From NCBI GenBank assembly GCA_963676905.2, contig CAXXVE010000001.1, forward strand, positions 1,240,001 through 1,304,000: 64,000 nt of DNA, given 5' to 3'. Source of the DNA: Oceanispirochaeta sp963676905. Its GTDB lineage: Bacteria; Spirochaetota; Spirochaetia; DSM-2461. Both the position numbers and the translations under genes were made by a program. The notes below the pieces were generated by a model that made no database searches, was not told the origin of the DNA, and was given only the letters and a program-made list of their open reading frames with translations. Numbering within the stretch: position 1 is the stretch's first letter; each line of letters starts with the position of its first letter. Of the stretch, positions 1 through 7,416 are shown one piece after another.

Positions 1-30
1 CTGCTGCTCTACCAGCTGAGCTAACGGCCC
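1..30 (-). tRNA. partial tRNA, probably tRNA-Lys (5' part only)
   Basis: The reverse strand reads GGGCCGTTAGCTCAGCTGG and continues GTAGAGCAGCAG, which is the acceptor stem and D arm of a tRNA. The window edge cuts it off before the anticodon, so identity is not visible. The 5' end and the D arm with GAGCAGCAG resemble bacterial tRNA-Lys, but Asn, Asp or Val cannot be excluded. It is the third member of a tRNA cluster transcribed leftwards. Confidence 0.7.
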
Positions 31-119
31 GTATTTAATCAGTCCCGGAAGACTGTCTGGATGCCTCTGTCATTCAGAGTAATACACAAGGCTGAAAAAT
101 GTCCATACCCTGTGAGTAT

Positions 120-193
<74 letters not shown>

Positions 194-202
194 ATCCAAA
201 AG

Positions 203-276
203 GGTGAATGACGGGACTCGAACCCGCGACAACCAGAACCACAATCTGGCGCTCTACCAACTGAACTACATTCACC
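203..276 (-). tRNA. tRNA-His (anticodon GTG)
   Basis: The reverse strand gives acceptor GTGAATG paired with CATTCAC, anticodon loop ATTGTGG with anticodon GTG, and T arm GCGGG-TTCGAGT-CCCGT. Position 276 supplies the extra 5' G (G-1) typical of tRNA-His, facing C73. It is first in the leftward tRNA cluster. Confidence 0.93.
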
Positions 277-295
277 GCGTTTTTAGAACGTGACG

Positions 296-325
296 TATAA
301 TTATATAAATGCTGTTTTTTGTCAA
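296..325 (-). promoter_or_regulatory. candidate promoter of the tRNA cluster
   Basis: On the minus strand a perfect TTGACA (320-325) is followed by an AT-rich stretch containing TATAAT just before tRNA-His. The exact -10 is ambiguous, because the best TATAAT is only 14 bases from the -35 while other hexamers lie at 17-18 bases. Confidence 0.45.
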
Positions 326-415
326 TATGGATATTTTGTTTTTTTTAAAATCCCGGGGTTTCAGACTTTTTTAAAGGTTTCTAACTCCTTCTGCAGAAAA
401 AGAATATCCCTGAGG

Positions 416-2629
416 TCAGTCGGGTTTAAAAACTCCTTTGAGTACTATCCTGCGGCTTTTCCACTCCACCCGCGCTCCTTCGAGGCGGCTGCGGCAGAAT
501 GTGCTCCACTTCTCCGCCGAAGCTGTTCCGAGGGACTCTTTCATGCGGTATGCAAGGCTCCCGGGGCGCTCCATATCCAGCCAGCTCTGCAGCTGGTCGG
601 CGGTGAGTACCCGCTCTTCACTTGTTGTTATTACAACCGACTCTATCTCAATGAGTCCCAGCTCAGCCGCGAGGGCGGCAGCGGCTTCTTCTGATTCCAG
701 CCCCGGACAGGCTGCAAGGTAGATTTCCTCTTCCGTTTTTTTCAGTTCCTTCCAGTTTGGGAATTCACTCTCTCCGTCTCCCAGAAAGTCACTGAGCCGG
801 CTTCCCAGTGCGGGAAGAGGTTCGCTGAGAACAAGAAGTCCCCCAGGTGCAACCAGCTCCTTCAGCCCGGACCACTCCTCCTTCCACTGCGACTCGGGAA
901 GCCTGGATATCCAGTCCCTGACCATCAGGACTTCAAAAGTACCGCACTGCTCTTTAATCTCTTCTATGTCCCCGGACACAGCCGAAGGATCTCCTCCGAA
1001 AAAGAGGGGACGCTCTGATTCCGGAAGGGATCTTGTAAAGTGTTCACAGAGGTCCAGGTTCCTGCGGTCGGGAAACCAGGCGCAGACGCCCCCTTCGGGG
1101 ACCTGTCTCCATGCCTCCCAGAGGAGGAGGCCGCTGCTCTCCCTCCAAATGAGGATCTTATGGTGCCGTTCGGTTCGGAGAAAGGAGAACATGGTGGTCC
1201 GCATCTCTTCCAGAAAACGGCTGCTGCTCCCCTTTGTCCTTCTTATCCAGGCCTCACGCTGTTTGTCTCCAGGGGAGAAGGAGAGGTTTTCCGTGCTCTC
1301 TTCGATCATCGCGGCCATCTGGAGTTCACGACGGCGGATTACATCCTGCTGTATACCCGCTTCAAATCCCTGAGCCGAGGGCTGATAGAAGATCCGGCCC
1401 TTGAGGCCCTCGGGCAGGTATGCCTGGGCCACCCAGTGGTCTCTGTAGGCATGGGGATAGTTGTATCCCTCTCCGTGTCCGAATCCGTGCTTGTCCCGGC
1501 TGGGGTCCCTGAGGTGGTTGGGAACCTCCCGGGCTGCTTCCTCTTCCACAACCTTGATGGCGTCGAAAAAGGCAAGGGATGAGTTGGATTTAGGTGCTGT
1601 GGCCAGATAGATGGCCGATTGGGTCAGATGGAACTGTCCTTCCGGAAGTCCGACCCTGTCAAAGGCCTGGGCCGCGGCATTGACCTGGACCAGGGCATTC
1701 GGGTCGGCCATGCCAATATCTTCGCAGGCGGAGATTATCATCCTCCTGAAAATAAACCGGGGATCTTCACCGGCCCGGATCATCCGGGCCATCCAGTAGA
1801 GGGCCGCATCGGGGTCGGAGCCTCTGATTGACTTTATAAAGGCACTGATTGTGTCGTAGTGGTAATCCCCCTCTTTGTCGTAGAGGACAACCTTCTTCTG
1901 TATGCTCTCCTCGGCGGTTCCCATTGTGATATGGATATCCGTTCCAGGGGGGGGCGGGTAGGAGTCAGGGGTTGTTTCCACAGCAAGCTGAAGGGAGTTC
2001 AAAAGGCTGCGGGCATCGCCGTCGGCGGTTTTTACGAGGTGCTCCAGGGCGCCCTCCTCAAAACTGACCTTCCAGCGGCCGTAGCCCCGTTCCCTGTCTT
2101 CCATGGTCTGCCGGGCCACTTCAAACAGATCTTTCTCTTCCAGATGCTTCAGCTGAAAGATCCGGCTCCGGCTGACAAGGGCCGAGTTGACCTCGAAGTA
2201 GGGATTTTCAGTCGTGGCGCCGACAAGGATGATGGTGCCGTTCTCCACCCAGGGGAGGAGGGCGTCCTGCTGGGCCTTGTTCCAGCGGTGCACCTCGTCC
2301 ACAAAGAGGATTGTCCTTCTTCCGTGGAGGTCGCGGAGCTCCTGGGCTTCGGCGATGGCCTCTCTCACATCCTTAACACCGCAGAGAACGGCGTTGAGGC
2401 TCATAAAGCGGCTTTTTGTGGTGCCCGCGATGACCCGGGCCAGAGTTGTTTTACCCGTTCCAGGAGGGCCGTAGAAAATCAGGGACGAGAGCTGGTCAGC
2501 CTTGATGGCCCGTCTTAACAGACGGCCCCTTCCGACGATATGGTCCTGACCCACGTATTCATCAAGATTACGGGGACGCATGCGGGCGGCAAGGGGTTCA
2601 TTCTGGGGAACGGACTGAAAAAGATCCAT
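416..2629 (-). CDS. rarA: RarA/MgsA-type AAA+ recombination ATPase with a long C-terminal extension
   Basis: The protein has 737 residues. The first ~430 are a RarA (MgsA) clamp-loader-like ATPase, which acts at stalled replication forks. Walker A GPPGTGKTT is at residues 54-62, Walker B is ILFVDEVHR, sensor 1 is GATTENPYFE, and the C-terminal helical domain contains the GHGEGYNYPHAY motif typical of RarA. Usual RarA length is about 420-450 residues, so the last ~300 are extra. That part has alternating hydrophobic strands, including a VMVRDWISRLP / GGLLVLSEPLP pattern that resembles a Rossmann methyltransferase fold; this assignment is inferred. The start is 8 bases after the stop of the upstream gene at 2638, so the two are likely cotranscribed. 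Confidence 0.9.
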   Translation of the reverse strand: MDLFQSVPQNEPLAARMRPRNLDEYVGQDHIVGRGRLLRRAIKADQLSSLIFYGPPGTGKTTLARVIAGTTKSRFMSLNAVLCGVKDVREAIAEAQELRDLHGRRTILFVDEVHRWNKAQQDALLPWVENGTIILVGATTENPYFEVNSALVSRSRIFQLKHLEEKDLFEVARQTMEDRERGYGRWKVSFEEGALEHLVKTADGDARSLLNSLQLAVETTPDSYPPPPGTDIHITMGTAEESIQKKVVLYDKEGDYHYDTISAFIKSIRGSDPDAALYWMARMIRAGEDPRFIFRRMIISACEDIGMADPNALVQVNAAAQAFDRVGLPEGQFHLTQSAIYLATAPKSNSSLAFFDAIKVVEEEAAREVPNHLRDPSRDKHGFGHGEGYNYPHAYRDHWVAQAYLPEGLKGRIFYQPSAQGFEAGIQQDVIRRRELQMAAMIEESTENLSFSPGDKQREAWIRRTKGSSSRFLEEMRTTMFSFLRTERHHKILIWRESSGLLLWEAWRQVPEGGVCAWFPDRRNLDLCEHFTRSLPESERPLFFGGDPSAVSGDIEEIKEQCGTFEVLMVRDWISRLPESQWKEEWSGLKELVAPGGLLVLSEPLPALGSRLSDFLGDGESEFPNWKELKKTEEEIYLAACPGLESEEAAAALAAELGLIEIESVVITTSEERVLTADQLQSWLDMERPGSLAYRMKESLGTASAEKWSTFCRSRLEGARVEWKSRRIVLKGVFKPD

Positions 2630-2637
2630 GGGCTTTG

Positions 2638-3225
2638 TCAGATCATGCCCTGACGGATCTGCTCTTTGGCCTGCTTCAGTACGTCATTGTACTGCTGGTC
2701 CATGCGGCTGATCTGTTCGGAAAGAAGCTTGAGGAATTCCGGGTCCTGCTCGGGGGTGAGATGAACCTCCTGTCCGGTCTGCTGGCGGAGCTGCATCTCT
2801 TTCTGACGGAGCTGTGGTTCATACTGCTGCTTCATCGCCTCTTCAAGCTGGTCCAGATTGCTGAGGTACTGGCTCATAAGCTGTTTCAGCTGGTCAAACA
2901 TGGAGTCGCTCTCCTCTTTCTTTCCGCTGATCACCGAAAGGGCGGCATTCAGAGGCGGGAGCTTGTCCAGGTCCCCTTCGAACCGGGGCAGAGTGAGGTT
3001 GGCCAGAACCGTATCCATGGCCCCTGATTTGAACCACTCCAGCTCTTCTCCGCTGTAGTGTTTCAGTTTATCTATAAACTCTGATTTTTCGGGGTTCTCA
3101 AGAAATGATGAGACCGAAACTTTTCCTTCCCGGGTCAGCATATTCTTTTTTACAGCCTTTTTATCTGTTTTAAGATCGGCTGTTTTTTCCATAGCCAGTT
3201 CCAGGGCTGATTTAATTTTTCCCAT
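2638..3225 (-). CDS. conserved small coiled protein of unknown function, cotranscribed with rarA
   Basis: This 195-residue protein is rich in charged residues and Gln/Leu, without signal peptide or membrane segment. Residues ~115-195 (MFDQLKQLMSQYLSNLDQLEE and on) look like helical coiled coil. I do not recognise an enzymatic motif; it resembles uncharacterised proteins I associate with spirochaete genomes. An earlier in-frame ATG exists at 3285, but the ATG at 3225 has the ribosome site AAGGA 7 bases upstream and starts MGKIKSALELAMEK, so I choose it. It precedes rarA by 8 bases. Confidence 0.75.
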   Translation of the reverse strand: MGKIKSALELAMEKTADLKTDKKAVKKNMLTREGKVSVSSFLENPEKSEFIDKLKHYSGEELEWFKSGAMDTVLANLTLPRFEGDLDKLPPLNAALSVISGKKEESDSMFDQLKQLMSQYLSNLDQLEEAMKQQYEPQLRQKEMQLRQQTGQEVHLTPEQDPEFLKLLSEQISRMDQQYNDVLKQAKEQIRQGMI

Positions 3226-3294
3226 GATATGGTCCTTATTAGTTGAAGCTACACCCAAGATAATATCATAACCGGCGACAATCAAGTACAGGTT

Positions 3295-3324
3295 TTGATG
3301 CTCGTGACCCTTTTGTGCTATACT
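3295..3324 (+). promoter_or_regulatory. candidate promoter for the small gene at 3333
   Basis: TTGATG at 3295-3300 and TATACT at 3319-3324 are separated by 18 bases. A transcript would start near 3331, almost on the ATG at 3333, so the message may have no leader. Confidence 0.45.
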
Positions 3325-3332
3325 GGATCACG

Positions 3333-3704
3333 ATGAAATCAAATAGACGAAGCGACAAAAATAGAGCTGATAAATACAGCGGCCGTGCGGCGGCCATGCT
3401 GGATCAGTTCCATTACGACAGGGCCGAAAGCCTTTTCCTTGCTCTGATGGAAAGCAAGGCCCTTACAATCGACGAAATCAGAGAACTCACCTGGGCTCAG
3501 GTGAGAAATGGTTATGAGGGAATTACGATCCTCGACCGCCTGGTTCCTCTCCGGGACAAGTACCTCGATGAGGTACGCAGCATTCTGGAGACCGGCATCG
3601 ACTGCTACGGCAATGAGCTGAACGGAAGCGACGGCAGCCCGAGGATCATTACAAAGGAGACCCTCAAGGACATAACCCGGGAATTGGATCAGTTCAAAGA
3701 CTGA
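3333..3704 (+). CDS. small unknown cytosolic protein
   Basis: 123 residues, starting MKSNRRSDKNRADKYSGR, a basic N-terminus followed by a helical region (AAMLDQFHYDRAESLFLALME) that resembles a tetratricopeptide-like helix pair. No signal peptide, membrane helix or known catalytic motif. There is no convincing ribosome site before the ATG, and a promoter -10 lies 8 bases upstream. The gene diverges from the rarA unit and converges on the cyclo-ligase gene. Function unknown. Confidence 0.6.
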   Translation: MKSNRRSDKNRADKYSGRAAAMLDQFHYDRAESLFLALMESKALTIDEIRELTWAQVRNGYEGITILDRLVPLRDKYLDEVRSILETGIDCYGNELNGSDGSPRIITKETLKDITRELDQFKD

Positions 3705-3756
3705 TTCCTCCGGTATTCCGGGACCCGTGTGACCAGGGCCGCCGGGCAGTACTCTG

Positions 3757-4338
3757 TCAGCGGTAGGAGTAGATTCTGCCTCCGCAGCACAGACCATCCA
3801 GCCTTACATCATGTTCTTCCCGGGGTACCTCTCCCAGGACCCCGGGAAAGGCAATGCCCAGAGCATACTGATCCGCCGTTCTGTCCGACAGAAAGCGGTC
3901 ATAGTATCCCCGGCCCCGCCCCATGCGGTATCCGTTCAGAGAGAAGAAGAGTCCCGGCACTATGATCAGATCTTTTTTCCCCGGTTCGGCTGTATACACA
4001 GGCAGCGAGGCAAGGGGTTCATTCATTCCCATTTCAGAGGGCTCCACACCCTCACCGGGGCCTCCGGGAAGCCTGTGGAAAAGCATATCATGACCGTATA
4101 CACGGGGGGCATAGATCTCCTTTCCGGCAGCCCGGCTCAGTTCAAAAAGCCTTGTAAGATGAATTTCACTCTTCATGGCCAGGTAGAGGAGGACCCTGTC
4201 TGCCTTCTGCCACAGCTCTGAAGCCTCCAGCAGGTCCGCGGCCTTTTCTCCCAGCTCTATTAGTGCCTCTTCTCCCAGAGAGGCCCATCTCTTCCGGGCC
4301 AGGGTGCGAAGGGCTTTTTTCTCTTCGGTAATGCCCAT
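3757..4338 (-). CDS. 5-formyltetrahydrofolate cyclo-ligase
   Basis: 193 residues, the normal size for this ATP-dependent enzyme, which turns 5-formyl-THF into 5,10-methenyl-THF and returns it to the one-carbon pool. Family marks are the N-terminal KKALRTLARKRW basic segment, the VLLYLAMKSEI strand, and the nucleotide and folate site motif YRMGRGRGYYDRFL near residue 140. Its start codon overlaps the eutC stop (TAATG), so it is translationally coupled to eutC. A folate enzyme at the end of a eutBC unit is unusual. Confidence 0.92.
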   Translation of the reverse strand: MGITEEKKALRTLARKRWASLGEEALIELGEKAADLLEASELWQKADRVLLYLAMKSEIHLTRLFELSRAAGKEIYAPRVYGHDMLFHRLPGGPGEGVEPSEMGMNEPLASLPVYTAEPGKKDLIIVPGLFFSLNGYRMGRGRGYYDRFLSDRTADQYALGIAFPGVLGEVPREEHDVRLDGLCCGGRIYSYR

Positions 4339-5114
4339 TACTCCTCCAGTTCCAAAGTACTCTGTGCCAGGCTCTTCTGCTCGTCCTTCAGGGCCACACC
4401 GCTGATCTGCCGGAGGAGTGACTCCTTCAGCAGCCAGATGAGTTTCCGGGCGCCCTCTTCGGGAGACATCCCTCTGCCTCTGATGTTGGAGATGCAGTTC
4501 CGTCTGTCATCCCCTGTCTCTCCCGGGCGGGGGGACCATGTCATGTAGACTCCCAGGCTGTCGGGCGATGAGAGTCCCGGGCGTTCTCCGATAAGAACCA
4601 CTGAGATTTTTGTACCCAGAAGGGAGGCTACCGCATCGCCGCAGGCCACACGGCACTGACGGACCAGCACCGGAGGTGCAGCCTTTATTCCGGAACCCTG
4701 AAGTTCTCTGCTGAAGGCCTCCAGGAAGGGGACCAGATTTTCATCCAGAGCTCTTGCGGAGAGGCCGTCGCCAATGGTCAGGGAGAGGTCGTACTCTCCG
4801 CTTATTTTCATTTTTCCAAGCTCTTTCTCCGATTCCCTGGAGAGAAGGCGTCCAAGATCGGGGCGCTGGAGGTAGACGGTTCTGTCCCCGGCCTGTGAAC
4901 AAAGAAGGGGGCAGTCCGTACCGAAAATCCTTTCCGTTTCCCTCTGTAGGGCAGCGTAGTCCGGGAGCTGGTGAACGGCGTCCCTTGCCAGGGCGTGGCT
5001 CATCTGAAAGTCCAGGTGCTCCCCCGTCGGCAGTGAGGCTCCAGCCCGCCCCAGGGCAATCCGGGCATCCGTATACTCTCTCAGCCCCGTCCAGGGGTTC
5101 TCAATTACACTCAC
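4338..5114 (-). CDS. eutC: ethanolamine ammonia-lyase small subunit
   Basis: 258 residues. EutC pairs with EutB to form the adenosylcobalamin-dependent lyase that converts ethanolamine to acetaldehyde and ammonia. Recognisable segments are the DYSLTIGDGLSARAL-like stretch (here EYDLSLTIGDGLSARALDEN), the GERPGLSSPDSLGVYMTWSP cobalamin-side motif and the NCISNIRGRGMSPEEGA motif near the C-terminus. The start overlaps the eutB stop by 4 bases, so subunit synthesis is coupled. No microcompartment shell genes, eutA reactivase or eutE/eutG genes lie nearby. Confidence 0.94.
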   Translation of the reverse strand: MSVIENPWTGLREYTDARIALGRAGASLPTGEHLDFQMSHALARDAVHQLPDYAALQRETERIFGTDCPLLCSQAGDRTVYLQRPDLGRLLSRESEKELGKMKISGEYDLSLTIGDGLSARALDENLVPFLEAFSRELQGSGIKAAPPVLVRQCRVACGDAVASLLGTKISVVLIGERPGLSSPDSLGVYMTWSPRPGETGDDRRNCISNIRGRGMSPEEGARKLIWLLKESLLRQISGVALKDEQKSLAQSTLELEE

Positions 5115-6493
5115 AGTTGAAACCCCTTTCTGATCTCTCCCAGCTGAAGCTGGAGGTCCCCGGAAGGCAGAAGCCCCGGGGAGAATATGCCTTTTTCAAG
5201 GAGCCATGATTCAAACTCCGGTGCCGGTTTCACTCCCAGAAGCCGCCGCAGGTAGAGGGCATCGTGATAGGAGGTCGTCTGGTAGTTGAGCATGATGTCG
5301 TCTCCACCGGGAATCCCCATGATGAAGTTGCACCCTGCGTTGCCCATCAGAGTCATAAGGACGTCCATATCGTTCTGATCCGCCTCGGCATGGTTGGTGT
5401 AGCAGATGTCCATACCCATTGGCAGGCCCAGAAGCTTGCCGCAGAAGTGGTCCTCCAGACCGGCGCGGATGATCTGTTTTCCGTCGTAGAGGTACTCGGG
5501 GCCGATAAAACCGACAACCGTATTCACAAGGAGGGGATCGAACACTCTTGCAAGGCCGTAGGCCCTGGCCTCCAGGGTCTGCTGATCTATTCCATGGGCC
5601 GCATCGGCGGAAAGAGCCGCCCCCTGTCCGGTTTCGAAGTACATCAGATTTGCACCGGCTGTCCCTCTCTTCAGGGAGTCGGCGGCGTCCTTTGCTTCCT
5701 TCAGGATGGACGCATTGACTCCAAAGCTGTTATTCAGTTTTTCGGTTCCCCCTATGGACTGGAAGACAAGATCCACCGGGATGCCTCTGTTTATAAGGTC
5801 CAGGGTCGTTGTGACGTGGGTCAGCACACAGCTCTGGGTAGGGATGGTGTTGCTGCAGATGATTTCATCAAGCATCTTCAGCATATTTGTTATGTCATCA
5901 ATGTTGTCGCCAGCAGGGTTAATGCCTATGACAGCATCGCCGCTGCCGTAGAGGAGTCCGTCGATAACAGAAGCGGCAATGCCCCTGAGGTCGTCGGTGG
6001 GGTGGTTGGGCTGGAGCCTTGTGGAGAGTCTGCCCGGCAGCCCGAGGGTGTTGCGGAAGGCTGTGACATTGCGTATCTTCGAAGCGGCCAGAATCAGATC
6101 CTGGTTCTTCATGATCTTGGAGACGGCAGCGGCCATCTCCGGTGTTATGCCGGGAGCTGCTTTTTTAAGGGTTTCACCGTCGGTTTCCTCATCCAGAAGC
6201 CACTCTCTGAACTCTCCCACAGTCATGGATTCATGCTCACTGAAGGCTGCAGTATCCCGGCTGTCCATGATGATTCTGGTGACCTCATCCCTGTCGTAGG
6301 GGATGAGCTCCTCTGTGAGAAAGGTTTTCAGGGGAACATCGGCCAGGCAGTGCTGGGCAGCGGCTCTCTCTGTTTCGCAGGATGCCGCCACTCCCGCCAG
6401 CATATCTCCCGAGCGGAGAGGAGAGGCGCAGGCCATCAGTTTCGCCAGGGTTTCAAATCTGTAGCTGATGTAAGCTGAACTGTAAGTGTACAT
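5111..6493 (-). CDS. eutB: ethanolamine ammonia-lyase large subunit
   Basis: About 460 residues, the full length of EutB, the catalytic TIM-barrel subunit. Visible family motifs include TRLQPNHPTDDLRGI, the GGTEKLNNSFGVN loop, the substrate-site segment LMYFETGQGAALSA holding the conserved glutamate, and GLPMGMDICYTNHAEADQND. Two in-frame ATGs (6499 and 6493) are possible. Neither has a good ribosome site; a TATAAT at 6503-6508 lies 9 bases before the ATG at 6493, which could make the message nearly leaderless. First gene of eutB-eutC-cyclo-ligase. Confidence 0.95.
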   Translation of the reverse strand: MYTYSSAYISYRFETLAKLMACASPLRSGDMLAGVAASCETERAAAQHCLADVPLKTFLTEELIPYDRDEVTRIIMDSRDTAAFSEHESMTVGEFREWLLDEETDGETLKKAAPGITPEMAAAVSKIMKNQDLILAASKIRNVTAFRNTLGLPGRLSTRLQPNHPTDDLRGIAASVIDGLLYGSGDAVIGINPAGDNIDDITNMLKMLDEIICSNTIPTQSCVLTHVTTTLDLINRGIPVDLVFQSIGGTEKLNNSFGVNASILKEAKDAADSLKRGTAGANLMYFETGQGAALSADAAHGIDQQTLEARAYGLARVFDPLLVNTVVGFIGPEYLYDGKQIIRAGLEDHFCGKLLGLPMGMDICYTNHAEADQNDMDVLMTLMGNAGCNFIMGIPGGDDIMLNYQTTSYHDALYLRRLLGVKPAPEFESWLLEKGIFSPGLLPSGDLQLQLGEIRKGFQL

Positions 6494-6606
6494 AGTCATA
6501 GAATTATATGGTTTGGGTAATTGTACAAGGGGAAGGGACGGAAAGATCGTTTTTTGAGTACAATCCGGAGGCCTTTCCCGGGGCCGCTCTTCTTATGAAA
6601 CAGGAT

Positions 6607-6634
6607 AAAAAAAAGGCCGGAGACATCCGGCCTT
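6607..6634 (-). terminator. intrinsic terminator after the exported protein gene at 6657
   Basis: On the minus strand the stem AAGGCCGGA / TCCGGCCTT with a 4-base loop is followed by a run of eight T. Confidence 0.85.
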
Positions 6635-6656
6635 ACTATTAACAGGTGAACTCTTT

Positions 6657-7289
6657 CTACCAGCGTGAAAAGTTAACGGATACACCGTTGGTTCTCAGGG
6701 AAACATAGTCCCCCTTGAGAGGAGTTTCTGAAGAGAGGGGAAAGGTATAGGCAACGTCGGCTTTGAAGGGGTCATATACCTTGGCCATGCCGGAATTGCC
6801 GTCGATGACAAGTTTTACAGGAAGTTTCTGGGTGATGTTGTTGATTACAAGGGGCTCTATGGCAGCCAGAGAGACGCTTTCAACAAGATCCATTCTGGAG
6901 TTGCTTGTGCTCTTGTAGATCTGAGCACTCAGGCCTTTGGGGATGTTGGAGTCTGCAGGATCTTCATCATAGTTGAGCCACAGCAGGTAGGAGTCGCCTT
7001 CGCCCCATGCTTTTCCGGGAGCGGGCTGATCTACAAATACATGGATGCCGAATCCACCGTGTCCGTCTTCCAGGCCGTCTTTGTATTTGGCCTTGAACTC
7101 ATAGACCATTGTTCCCTCCTGGGGAACCGCCAGGCTGGCTTTGGCCATGGTTGAAGAGGAGTCGGACTGTGCGTCTGAAGATGATACCATCCAGTCTCCG
7201 TAGGCTGCTTTCACTCCCGGAGTGTCAGCGGCCAGACTGGTGGAAACAATGATTGATAAGCATGTAAAAATTAAGAGCAATTTGTTCAT
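6657..7289 (-). CDS. exported protein of unknown function
   Basis: 210 residues. A clear signal peptide, MNKLLLIFTCLSIIVSTSLA, is followed by a mature domain rich in strands and in Asp/Gly/Ser, suggesting a beta-sandwich in the periplasm or at the surface. Phrases such as GFGIHVFVDQPAPGKAWGEGDSY and WLNYDEDPADS recall carbohydrate- or ligand-binding jelly-roll folds, but no known family is certain. It stands alone, with its own terminator, between eutB and the phosphoesterase fusion. Function not assigned. Confidence 0.75.
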   Translation of the reverse strand: MNKLLLIFTCLSIIVSTSLAADTPGVKAAYGDWMVSSSDAQSDSSSTMAKASLAVPQEGTMVYEFKAKYKDGLEDGHGGFGIHVFVDQPAPGKAWGEGDSYLLWLNYDEDPADSNIPKGLSAQIYKSTSNSRMDLVESVSLAAIEPLVINNITQKLPVKLVIDGNSGMAKVYDPFKADVAYTFPLSSETPLKGDYVSLRTNGVSVNFSRW

Positions 7290-7416
7290 TATCTTGTTTC
7301 TCCCGGATAAATTATTTTTGAAATTACAGCTTAAACCCGTTTATATGGTCAGACAAGGAAAAAAAGGTGAGAAAACAGTGAGAAATCGGCGGGACTGGAA
7401 AAATAAACGCTCTTTG

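Noticed and set aside
5264..6478. Long open frame on the + strand opposite eutB (about 400 codons)
   Set aside because: It lies antisense to a strong eutB match, has no ribosome site and no family motif; it reflects codon bias of the true gene.
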